A program made the position numbers and the translations under genes. The notes under the pieces are model-generated. The model did not search any database. It was not told the DNA's origin and saw only the letters and a list, made by a program, of their open reading frames with translations. Shown here piece by piece: positions 1 through 10,027 of a DNA stretch of 20,733 nucleotides. Location: contig JBNGIS010016429.1 in NCBI GenBank assembly GCA_049999725.1, positions 1 through 20,733 on the forward strand, written 5' to 3'. The first letter of the stretch is position 1. Every line of letters begins with the position of its first letter. This stretch comes from Haplomitrium mnioides. Taxonomy: Eukaryota > Marchantiophyta > Haplomitriopsida > Calobryales.

Positions 1-406
1 AAGCTTTCCACTCAAAATATCTATACTTTGTGAGAAAATTCATTTTTGCCACATCAATTGGTTTATTAGAAATTCGCCAATAACCATATAGAGGGTCTAG
101 TTATGAAAAATTCATGCATAACTTAATTGATTTAACAAATCATAATTATGTAGTATGAGATAAGCATTCTTCTTTTTTCGCTAGTTCAAGCCACGATAAT
201 TGATACAAAGACAAAACCCACCATCCTTCTTTGGGAAAAAAAAAATCATAAGTGGTTATCAAGACGGAGTACTATGTTGGCTAAATTTCCTTTGAGAAGC
301 TACTTGAGGGTTTTGCAGATTTTTTCAAACTCCTGAAAATGCAAATAGATAAATAGGCCAACAAAAAGGAATACTATTTTGCATTAACTCAATCAAAAAA
401 GTACGT
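1..406. other. AT-rich single-copy-looking flank, no gene seen
   Basis: This stretch lacks the 30-bp periodicity of the rest of the window and looks like unique DNA beside the array. I see no convincing coding region. The clearest ATG, at 103, opens a frame that closes after seven codons at 126, and stops are dense in the other frames. A run of ten or so A residues lies at about 236-245 and short AT-rich runs occur throughout. The first six bases are AAGCTT, a HindIII site, which may be a cloning end or chance. The only internal structure I can point to is the weak inverted repeat at 276-362, listed separately. No transposon domain, LTR end or RNA gene was recognised. Confidence 0.6.
276..362. 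repeat. Imperfect inverted repeat, possible MITE-like remnant
   Basis: The segment begins GTTGGC (276-281) and ends GCCAAC (357-362), a perfect 6-bp inverted pair. Just inside, an AT-rich arm (TAAATTT against TAAATA) pairs loosely. A second inner pair, TTTGCA (312-317) and TGCAAA (340-345), is nested in the same hairpin, with T-rich and A-rich runs facing each other. Small foldback elements are common beside heterochromatic arrays, so a decayed miniature element is possible. The stems are short and interrupted, no target-site duplication is obvious, and chance pairing in AT-rich DNA is a real alternative. Confidence 0.2.
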
Positions 407-551
407 TACTCAATAATCATTTAAACCTTTTCTTCCTCTACCTTTCTCTATTGTGAAGTTAACTAAACCTTCTAGCTCTACCTTATAGTCAACTAAACCT
501 TCTAAGTCCAGCTTATAGTTAACCAAGCCCTAATGAATCATTTAACTACAA
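407..551 (+). repeat. Degenerate edge of the satellite array
   Basis: This is the transition from flank to array. From about 407, the TTACTCAAT, ATCATTTAA and CTCTACC pieces follow the A4-B1 order of the consensus but with many changes, and there is partial duplication of a CTCTACC-like piece around 435-450. From about 455 homology is unmistakable. Two B2-type monomers stand in tandem (463-492 and 493-522) where the consensus has one, followed by B3 (523-551). Block A in full register starts at 552. Strong divergence at the edge is what unequal exchange predicts, because terminal units are rarely homogenised. The exact start is uncertain by a few tens of bases, and a still more decayed copy may lie at 381-400. 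Confidence 0.7.
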
Positions 552-1158
552 CTTCCAAACCTTACTCCACTATGTAATTCACTAGAGCTTCTAGCCTTAC
601 CTTATAGTTAACCAAACCTTCTAACTCTGACTTTAAGTTAACCCAGCCCTACTCAATCAGTTACCTACACCTTCCAAACTTGACTCTACCTTGTAGTTAA
701 CTAAACCTTATAACTCCAGCTTATAGTTAACCAAGCCCTACCCAATCATTTCACTACAACTTCCAAACCTTACTCCCCTATGTAGTTCACTAAAGTTTCT
801 TGCCTTAACTTATAGTTAACTAAACCTTCTAACTCTGACTTATAGTTAACCAAGCTCTACTGAATCAGTAAACTACAACTTCCAAACCTGACTCTACCTA
901 ATAGTTAACTAAACCTTCTCACTCCAGCTTAGAGTTAACCAAACCCTACCTAATCATTTAACTACAACTTTCAAACCTTACTCCAGTATGTAGTTCACTA
1001 AACCTTCTAGCCTTACCTTATAATTAACTAAACCCTCTAACTCTGACTTATAGTTAACCCAGCCTCACTAATTCAGTTAACTACAACTTCCAAACCTGAC
1101 TCTACCTTTTAGTTATCTAAACCTTCTAGCTCTAGCTTATAGTTAACCAAGCCCTACC

Positions 1159-1168
1159 NNNNNNNNNN
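1159..1168. other. Assembly gap (10 N) inside the array
   Basis: Ten Ns interrupt a B3 monomer between CCCTACC and ACAACTTC. In an intact B3 these two points are separated by 13 bases, not 10. The gapped unit has a close relative further right: sequence before the gap matches at an offset of 829, and sequence just after it at 832, which is 4 x 208. The 3-base difference equals 13 minus 10. The simplest reading is that about 13 bases are missing and the placeholder length is arbitrary. Collapse of whole 208-bp units at this point cannot be excluded from the sequence alone. Confidence 0.9.
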
Positions 1169-1184
1169 ACAACTTCTGAACCTT

Positions 1185-1544
1185 ACTCCACTATGTAGTT
1201 CACTAAAGCTTCTAGTCTTACCTTATAGTTATCTAAACCATCTAACTCTGACTTATAGTTAATCCACCCCGACTTAATCAGTTAACTACAACTTCCAAAC
1301 CTGACTCTACCTTGTAGTTGACTAAACCTTCTCACTCCAGCTTATAGTTAACCGAACCCTCTCGAACCATTTAACTGCAACTTCCAAACCTTACTTCAGT
1401 ATGTAGTTCACTAAAGCTTCTAGCCTTTTCTTATAGTTAACTAAACCTTCTAACTCTGACTTATAGTTAACCCAGCCTCACTCAATCAGTTAACTACAAC
1501 TTTCAAACCTGACTCTACCTTGTAGTTAACTAAACCTTCTAACT
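1185..1544 (+). repeat. 360-bp duplicated segment, copy 1
   Basis: This segment matches 2225-2584 with a single mismatch that I can find (T at 1464, C at 2504). The offset is exactly 1040 bp, five 208-bp units. It shares rare variants not found elsewhere: TAGTCTTACC, AAACCATC, AATCCACCCCGACTTAATC, ACCGAACCCTCTCGAACC and CCTTTTCTTATAG. Neighbouring units are much more diverged from each other, so this looks like a recent copy event inside an older array. The match stops abruptly at 1184 on the left and 1545 on the right. Confidence 0.9.
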
Positions 1545-2111
1545 CTAGCTTATAGTTAACCAAACCCGACCGAATCATTAAACTACAACTTCCAAACCTT
1601 ACTCCACTATGTAGTTTGCTAAAGGTTCTAGCCTTACCTTATACTTAACTAAACCTTCTAACTCTGACTTATAGTTAACACAACCCTACTCAATCAGTTA
1701 ACTACAACTTCCAAACCTGACACTACCTTGTAGTTGACTAAACCTTCTAACTCCAGCTTATAGTCAACCAACCCCTACCGAATCATTTAACTACAATTTT
1801 TAAACCTTACTCCAGTATGTAGTTCACTAAACCTTCTAGCCTTACCTTATAATTAACTAAACCCTCTAACTCTGACTTATAGTTAACCCAGCCTCACTAA
1901 TTCAGTTAACTACAACTTCCAAACCTGAGTCTACCTTGTAGTTATCTAAACCTTCTAACTCTAGCTTATAGTTAACCAAGCCCAACCGAATCATTTAACT
2001 ACAACTTCTGAACCTTACTCCACTATGTAGTTCACTAAAGCTTCTAGCCTTACGTTATAGTTAACAAAACCTTCTAACTCTGACTTATAGTTAACCCAGC
2101 CCTACACAATC

Positions 2112-2155
2112 AGTTAACTACAACTTCCAAACCTGACTCTACCTTGTAGTTAACT
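2112..2155. repeat. Perfect 12-bp dyad at the A4/B1/B2 junction (example copy)
   Basis: AGTTAACTACAA at 2112-2123 is the exact reverse complement of TTGTAGTTAACT at 2144-2155, with a 20-base spacer (2124-2143). The arrangement belongs to the consensus unit, so it recurs about once every 208 bp; other good copies are near 12528-12571 and 13.4 kb. The right arm also contains TAGTTAACTA, a 10-bp perfect palindrome that recurs at the A2/A3 junction. The A1 monomer carries a weaker version (AACTACA with TGTAGTT). Such dyads can extrude as hairpins in single-stranded or supercoiled DNA. No function is shown. Confidence 0.85.
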
Positions 2156-2224
2156 AAACCTTCTAAGTCCAGCTTAGAGCTAACCAAGCCCGACCGAATC
2201 ATTTTACTAAATCTTCCAAACCTC

Positions 2225-2584
2225 ACTCCACTATGTAGTTCACTAAAGCTTCTAGTCTTACCTTATAGTTATCTAAACCATCTAACTCTGACTTATAGTT
2301 AATCCACCCCGACTTAATCAGTTAACTACAACTTCCAAACCTGACTCTACCTTGTAGTTGACTAAACCTTCTCACTCCAGCTTATAGTTAACCGAACCCT
2401 CTCGAACCATTTAACTGCAACTTCCAAACCTTACTTCAGTATGTAGTTCACTAAAGCTTCTAGCCTTTTCTTATAGTTAACTAAACCTTCTAACTCTGAC
2501 TTACAGTTAACCCAGCCTCACTCAATCAGTTAACTACAACTTTCAAACCTGACTCTACCTTGTAGTTAACTAAACCTTCTAACT
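2225..2584 (+). repeat. 360-bp duplicated segment, copy 2
   Basis: Second copy of the near-identical segment at 1185-1544, five 208-bp units to the right. It is flanked on the left by a unit with odd features (AGAGCTAACC, ACTAAATCTTCC at about 2175-2217) that copy 1 lacks, and on the right by a unit starting the TTTAAATA marker series (2618). That places the right breakpoint inside a B2 monomer. Confidence 0.9.
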
Positions 2585-3994
2585 TCAGCTTATAGTTAAC
2601 CAAGCCCTACCAAATCATTTAAATACAACTTCCAAACCTTACTCCACTATGTAGTTCACTAAAGCTTATAGCCTAACGTTATAGTTAACTAAACCTTCTA
2701 ACTCTGACTTATAGTGAACCCAGCCCTAGTCAATCAGTTAACTACAACTTCCAAACCTGACTCTACCTTGTAGTTATCTAAACCTTTTAAGTCCAGCTTA
2801 TAGTTAACCTAGCCCGACCGAATCATTTTACTCCAACTTCCAAACCTTACTCCACTATGTAGTTCACTAAAGCTTCTAGCCTTACCTTATCGTTATCTAA
2901 ACCTTCTAACTTTGACTGATAGTTAACCCAGCCCGACTCAATCAGGTAACTACAACTTCCATACCTGACTCTACCTTGTAGTTGACTTAACCTTCTCACT
3001 CCAGCTTAAAGTTAACCAAACCCTACCGAATCTTTTTAGTACAACTTCCAAAACTTACTCCACTTTGTAGTTCACTAAAGCTTCTAGCGTTACCTTATAG
3101 TTAAATAAACCTTCTAACTCTGACTTATAGTTAACCCAGCCCGACTCAATCAGTTAACTACAACTTCCAAACCTGACTCTACCTTGTAGATAAACTAAAC
3201 CTTCTAAATCTAGCTTATAGTCAACCAAGCCCTACCGAACCATTTAACTGCAACTTCCAAACCTTACTCCAGTATGTAGTTCACTAAAGCTTCTAGGCTT
3301 TCCTTGTAGTTAACTAAACCTTCTAACTCTGACTTATAGTTAACCCAGCCTCACTCAATTAGTTAACTATAACTTTCAAACCTGACTCTACCTTGTAGTT
3401 AAGTAAACCTTCTAACTCCAGCTCATAGTTATCCAAGCCCTACCGAATCATTTAAATACAACTTCCAAACCTTACTCCACTATGTAGTTCACTAAAACTT
3501 ATAGCCTTACGTTATAGTTAACTAAACCTTCTAACTCTGACTTATAGTTAACCCAGCCCTAGTCAATCAGTTAACTACAACTTCCAAACCTGACTCTACC
3601 TTGTAGTTATCAAAACCTTCTAAGTCCAGCTTATAGTTAACCAAGACCGACCGAGTCATTTTACTACAACTTCCAAACCTTACTCCACTATGTAGTTCAC
3701 TAAAGCTTCTAGCTTTTCCTTATAGTTATCTAAACCTTCTAACTCTAACTTATAGTTAACCCAGCCCGACTCAATCAGGTAACTACAACTTCTATACCTG
3801 ACTCTACCTTGTAGTTGACTAAACCTTCTCACTCCAGCTTATAGTTAGCAAACCCTACCGAATCATTTTACTACAACTTCCAAACCTTACTTCACTTTGT
3901 AGTTCACTAAAGCTTCTAGCCTTACCTTATAGTTAAGTAAACCTTCTAACTCTGACTTATAGTTAACCCAGCCGGACTCAATCAGTTAACTACA

Positions 3995-4175
3995 TTTGCC
4001 AAACCTGACTCTACCTTGTAGATAAACTAAACCTTCTAAATCCAGCTTTTAATCAACCAAGCCCTACCGAACCATTTCACTGCAACTTCCCAACCTGACT
4101 CTACCTTGTAGATAAACTAAACCTTCTAAATCCACCTTATAGTCAACCCAGTCCTACCAAACCATTGAACTGCAA
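3995..4175 (+). repeat. Two consecutive B' blocks (181 bp)
   Basis: A B' block is followed directly by another B' block with no A between. Both have GTAGATAAAC and CTAAATCCA; the first ends CATTTCACTGCAA, the second CATTGAACTGCAA. The extra block shifts the register, so the spacing between flanking TTTAAATA markers at 3451 and 4788 is 1337 bp, which equals 6 x 208 + 89. This is a gain of one three-monomer block. Confidence 0.85.
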
Positions 4176-5541
4176 CTTTCAAACCTTACTCCAGTATGTA
4201 ATTCACTAAAGCTTCTGACTTTACCTTATAGTTAACTAAACCTTCTAACTCTGACTTCTAGTTAACCCAGCCCTACTCAATCAGTTAACTACAACTTCCA
4301 AACCTGACTCTACCTTGTCGTTAACTAAACCTTTTAACTCCAGCTTATAGTTAACCAAGCCCGACAGAATCATTTTACAACAACTTCCAAACCTTTCTCC
4401 ACTATGTAGTTCACTAAAGGTTCTGGCCATACCTTTCAGTTATCTAAACCTTCTAACTCTGACTGATAGTTAACCCAGCCCGACTCAATCAGGTAACTAC
4501 AACTTCCATATCTGACTCTACCTTGTAGTTGACTAAACCTTGTCACTCCAGCTTATAGTTAACAAACCCTACTGAATCATTTTACTACAACTTCCAAACC
4601 TTACTTCACTTTGTAGTTCACAAAAGCTTCTAGCCTTTCCTTATAGTTAACTAAACCTTCTAACTCTGACTTATAGTTAACCCAGCCTCACTCAATCAGT
4701 TAACTACAACTTTCAAACCTGACTCTACCTTGTAGTTATCTAAACCTTCTAAATCCAGCTTATAGTTAACCAAGCCCTACCGTTTTATTTAAATAAAACT
4801 TCCAAACCTTACTCCACTATGTAGTTCACTAAAGCCTAGAGCCTTATGTTATAGTTAACTAAACCTTCTAACTCTGACTTATAGTTAACCCAGCCCTAGT
4901 CAATTAGTTAACTACAACTTCCAAACCTGACTCTACCATGTAGTTATCTAAATCTTTTAAGTCCATCTTATAGTTAACCAAGCCCGACCGAATCATTTTA
5001 CTACAACTTCCAAACTTTACTCCACTATGTAGTTCACTAAAGCTTCTAGCTTTACCTTATAGTATTCTAAAGCTTCTAACTCCGACTTATAGTTAACCCA
5101 GCCCGACTCAATCAGTTAACTACAACCTCTATACCTGACTATACCTTGTAGTTGACTAAACCTTCTCACTCCAGCTGATAGTTAACAAATCCTACCGAAT
5201 CATTTGACAACAACATCCGAACCTTACTTGACTTTGTAGTTCACTAAAGCTTCTAGCCTTACCTTATAGTTAAGTAAACCTTCGAACTCTGACTTATAGT
5301 TAACCCTGCCCGACTCAATCAGTTAACTACAACTTCCAAACATGACTCTACCTTGTAGATAAACTGAACCTTCTCAATCCACCTTATAGTCAACCAAGCC
5401 CTACCGAACCATTTAACTGCAACTTTCAAACCTTACTCCAGTATGTAGTTCACTAAAGCTTCTAGCTCTACCTTATAGTTATCTAAACCTTCTAACTCTG
5501 ACTTATAGTTAAGCCAGCCTTACTCAATCGGTTAACTACCA

Positions 5542-5810
5542 CTTTAAAACCTTACTCCACCTTGTAGTTAACTAAACCTTCTAACTCCAGCTTATAGTTA
5601 GCCAAGCCCTACTGAACCTATCAACTGCAACTTTCAAACCTGACTCTACCTTGTAGATAAACTAAACCTTCTAAATCCAGCTTTTACTGAACCAAGCCCT
5701 ACCGAACTGTTTAACTGCAACTTCCAAACCTGACTCTACCTTGTAGATAAACTAAACCTTCTAAATCGACCTTCTAGTCAACCAAGCCCTACCGAACCAT
5801 TTAACTGCAA
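5542..5810 (+). repeat. Three consecutive B-type blocks (B, B', B'; 269 bp)
   Basis: One ordinary B block (GTAGTTAAC type) is followed by two B' blocks, then block A resumes at 5811. The first B block has an A-like start (CCTTACTCCACC), so it may itself be an A1/B1 recombinant. The length fits 89 + 90 + 90. The same B, B', B' order recurs at 6975-7257, so the trio was copied as a unit rather than arising twice. Confidence 0.85.
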
Positions 5811-6974
5811 CTTTCAAACCTTACTCCAGTATGTAGTTCACTAAACCTTCTAGCTTTACCTTATAGTTAACTAAACCTTCTAACTCTGACTTATAGTTAA
5901 CCTAGCCCTTCTCAATCAGTTACCTACAACTTCCAAACCTGACTCTACCTTGTCGTTAACTAAACCTTTTAACTCCAGCTTATAGTTAACCAAGCCCGAT
6001 AGAATCATTTTACAACAACTTCCAAACCTTACTCCACTATGTAGTTCACTAAAGCTTCTGGCCATACTTTGTAGTTAACTAAACCTTCTAACTTTGACTT
6101 AAAGTTACCCCAGCCCTACTCTATCAGTTGACTACAACATCCAAACCTGACTCTACCTTGTGGATAAACTAAACCTTTTGAATCCAGCTTATAGTCAACC
6201 AAGCCCTACCGAACCATTTAACTGCAACTTCGAAACCTTACTCCAGTATGTAGTTCACTAAACCTTCTAGCATTTCCTTATAGTTATCTAAACCTTCTAA
6301 CTCTGACTTATAGTTACCCCAGCCCGACTCAATCAGGTAACTACAACTTCCATACCTGACTCTACCTTGTACTTCACTAAACCTCCTCACTCCAGCTTAT
6401 AGTTAACCAAGCCCTACCGAATCATTTAAATACAACTTCCAAACCTTACTCCACTATGTAGTTCACTAAAGCTTATAATAGCCTTACGTTATAATTAACT
6501 AAACCTTCTAACTCTGACTTATAGCTAACCCAGCCCTAGTCAATCAGTTTAATACAACTTCCAAACCTGAATCTACCTTGTAGTTATCTAAACCTTTTAA
6601 GTCCAGCTTATAGTTAACCAAGCCCGACCGAATCATTTTACTACAACTTCCAAACCTTACTTTACTATGTAGTTCACTAAAGCTTCTAGCTTTACCTTAT
6701 AGTTATCTAAACCTTCTAACTCTGACTTATAGTTAACCCAGCCCGACTCAATCAGTTAACTACAACTTCCAAACCTGACTCTACCTTGTAGATAAACTAA
6801 ACCTTCTAAATCCACCTTATAGTCAACCAAGCCCTACCGAACCATTTAACTGCAACTTTCAAACCTTTCTCCAGTATGTAGTTCACTAAAGCTTCTAGCT
6901 CTACCTTATAGTTAACTAAACCTTCTAACTCTGACTTATAGTTAACCCAGCCTTACTCAATCAGTTAACTAGAA

Positions 6975-7257
6975 CTTTCAAACCTGACTACACCTTGTAG
7001 TTAACTCAACCTTCGAACTCCAGCTTATAGTTTACCAAGCCCTACTGAACCATTTAACTGCAACTTCCAAACCTGACTCTACCTTGTAGATAAACTAAAC
7101 CTCCTAAATCCAGCTTTTAATCAACCAAGCCCTACCGAACCATTTAACTGCAACTTCCAAACCTGACTCTACCTTGTAGATGAACTAAACCTTCTAAATC
7201 CACCTTATAGTCAACCAAGCCCTACCGAACCATTTAACATTTTTCATTTTACAACAA
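6975..7257 (+). repeat. Three consecutive B-type blocks ending in a junction scar (283 bp)
   Basis: This trio repeats the B, B', B' arrangement of 5542-5810, but it ends differently. After CATTTAAC at 7231-7238 it continues with a second B3 tail (ATTTTTCATTTTACAACAA) before block A resumes at 7258. The extra 14 bases are a partial duplication of the B3 tail; the second tail resembles the TCATTTTACAACAAC version seen near 4371 and 6007. It is a visible recombination junction between two B3 subtypes. Confidence 0.8.
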
Positions 7258-9663
7258 CATCCAAACCTTAATCCAGTATGTAGTTCACTAAACCTTCTGC
7301 CCATACCTTGTAGTTAACTAAACCTTCTAACTCTGACGTATAGTTAACCCAGTCCCACTCAATCAGGTAACTACAACTTCCATACTTGACTCTACCTTGT
7401 AGTTGACTAAACCTTCTAACTCAAGCTTATAGTTAACAAACCCTACCGAATCATTTTACTACAACTTCCAAACCTTACTTCACTCTGTAGTTCACTAAAG
7501 CTTCTAGCCTTACCTTATAGTTAAGTAAACCTTCTAACTCTAACTTATAGTTAACCCAGCCCGACTCAATCAGTTAACTACAGCTTCCAAACCTGACTCT
7601 ACCTTGTAGTTAACTAAACCTTCTAACTCCAGCTTATAGTTAACCAAGCCCTACCAAATCATTTAACTACAACTTCCGAACCTTACTCACGTATGTAGTT
7701 CACTAAAGCTTCTAGCTTTACCTTATAGTCAACCAAACCTTCTAACTCTGACTTATAGTTAACCCAGCCCTACTCAATCAGTTAACAACAACTTCCAAAC
7801 CTGACTCTACCTTGTCGTTAACTAAACCTTTTAACTCCAGCTTATAGTTAACCAAGCCCGACAGAATTTTTTTACTACAACTTCCAAACCTTACTCCAGT
7901 ATGTAGTTCACTAAAGCTGCTAGCCATACCTTGTAGTTAACTAAACCTTCTAACTTTGACTTATAGTTACCCCAGCCCTACTCTATCAGTTAACGACAAC
8001 TTTCAAACCTCACTCTACCTTGTCGATAAACTAAACCTTCTGAATCCAGCTTATAGTCAACCAAGCCCTACCGAACCATTTAACTGCAACTTCCAAACCT
8101 TCCTCCAGTATGTAGTTCACTAAACCTTCTAGCCTTTCCTTATAGTTAACTAAACCTTCTTACTCTGACATATAGTTCACCCAGCCTCACTCAATCAGTT
8201 AACTACAACGTTCAAACCTGACTCTACCTTGTAGTTAACTAAACCTTCTAACTCCAGCTTATAGTTAACCAAGCCCTACCGAATCATTTAAATACAACTT
8301 CCAAACCTTACTCCACTATGTAGTTCACTTAAGCTTATAGCCATACGTTATAGTTAACTAAACCTTCTAACTCTCACTTATAGTTAACCTAGCCCTAGTC
8401 AATCAGTTAACTACAACTTCCAAACCTTACTCTACCTTGTAGTTATCAAAAGCTTTTAAGTCCAGCTTATAGTTAACCAAGCCAGACCGAGTCATTTTAC
8501 TACAACTTCCAAACCTTACTCCACTATGTAGTTCACTAAAGCTTCTAGCCTTACCTTAAAGTTATCTAAACCTTCTAACTCTGACTTATAGTTAACCCAG
8601 CCCGACTCAATCAGGTAACTACAACTTCCAAACCTGACTCTACCTTGTAGTTGACTAAACCTTCTCACTCCAGCTTATAGTTTACAAACCCTACCGAATC
8701 ATTTTACTACAACTTCCAAACCTTACTTCACTTTGTAGTTCACTACAGCTTCTAGCCTTACCTTTTAGTTAAGTAAACCTTCTATCTCTGACTTATAGTT
8801 AACCCAGCCCGACTCAATCAGTTAACTACAACTTCCAAACCTGACTCTACCTTGTAGTTAACTAAACCTTCTAACTCGAGCTTATAGTTAACCAAGCCCT
8901 ACGGAATCATTTAACTACAACTTTCGAACTTTACTCCAGTATGTAGTTCACTGAAGTTTCTAGCTTTACCTTATAGTTAACTAAACCTTCTAACTCTGAC
9001 TTATAGTTAACCCAGCCCTACTCAATCAGTTAACTACAACTTCCAAACCTGACTCTACCTTGTAGATAAACTAAACCTTCTAAATCGAGCTTATAGTCAA
9101 CCAAGCCCTACCCAACCATTTAACTGCAACTTCCAAACCTTACTCCAGTATGTAGTTCACTAAAGCTTCTAGCCTTTCCTTATCGTTAACTAAACCTTCT
9201 AACTCTTACTTATAGTTAACCCAGCCTCACTCAATCAGTTAACTACAACTTCCAAACCTGAGTCTACCTTGTAGTTAACTAAACCTTCGAACTCCAGCTT
9301 ATAGTTAACCAAGCCCGACCGAATCATTTTACTACAACCTCCAAACCCTACTCTACTATGTAGTTCACTAAAGCTTCTAGCCTTATCTTATAGTTATCTA
9401 AACCTTCTAACTCTTTCTTATAGTTCACCCAGCCCGACTCAATCAGGTAACTACAACTTCCATACCTGACTGTACCTTGTAGTTGACTAAACCTTCTCAC
9501 TCCAGCTTATAGTTAACAATCCCTACCGAATCATTTTACTACAACTTCCAAACCTTACTTCACTCTGTAATTCACTAAACCTTCTAGACTTACCTTATAG
9601 TTAAGTAAACCTTCTAACTCTGACTTACAGTTAACCCAGCCCGACTCAATCAGTTAACTACAA

Positions 9664-9843
9664 CTTCCAAACCTGACTCTACCTTGTAGATAAACTAAAC
9701 CTTGTAATTCCAGCTTACAGTCAACCAAGCCCTACTGAATCACTTAACTGCAACTTCCAAACCTGACTCTACCTTGTAGATAATTTAAACCTTCTAAATC
9801 TATCTTATTGTCAACCAAGCCCTACCGAACCATTTAACTGCAA
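9664..9843 (+). repeat. Two consecutive B' blocks, last ones in the window (180 bp)
   Basis: A pair of B' blocks with GTAGATAA at 9689 and 9779; the second is altered to GATAATTTAAAC. This is the rightmost occurrence of the B' variant. Units after 9844 use ordinary B blocks, so the pair marks the practical border between the left and right domains. Confidence 0.8.
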
Positions 9844-10027
9844 CCTCCAAACCTTACTCCAGTATGTAGTTCACCAAAGCTACTAGCCTTAGCTTATAGT
9901 TAACTAAACCTTCTAGCGCTGACTTATAGTCAACCTAGCCCTACTGAATCAGTTAACTACCATTTCCAAAACTGACTCTACCTTGTCGTTAACTAAACCT
10001 TTTAACTCCAGCTTATAGTAAACCAAC

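Larger units (their letters stand above)
552..9843 (+). repeat. Left array domain, carrying the B' (GATAAAC) variant
   Basis: Units here follow the A-B order but include a distinctive B variant, B', about 90 bp long. It reads GTAGATAAAC instead of GTAGTTAAC, then CTAAATCC, TATAGTCAACC and usually GAACCATTTAACTGCAAC. I count 14 such junctions, at about 3189, 4021, 4111, 5358, 5656, 5746, 6163, 6791, 7089, 7179 (as GATGAAC), 8025, 9065, 9689 and 9779, and none to the right of 9.78 kb. A second marker set (TTTAAATA, ACGTTATAG, CCCTAGTCAAT, AAGTCCA) recurs about every 0.8-1.9 kb. Extra B blocks at four sites break the 208-bp register. The right boundary is placed after the last B' pair and is approximate. 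Confidence 0.7.

Noticed and set aside
1-6. HindIII site at the first base as proof of a BAC clone end
   Set aside because: AAGCTT occurs in nearly every 208-bp unit as well, and a window edge may fall anywhere. It is only suggestive.
103-126. Small ORF starting ATGAAAAATTC in the flank
   Set aside because: It closes after seven codons and has no supporting context.
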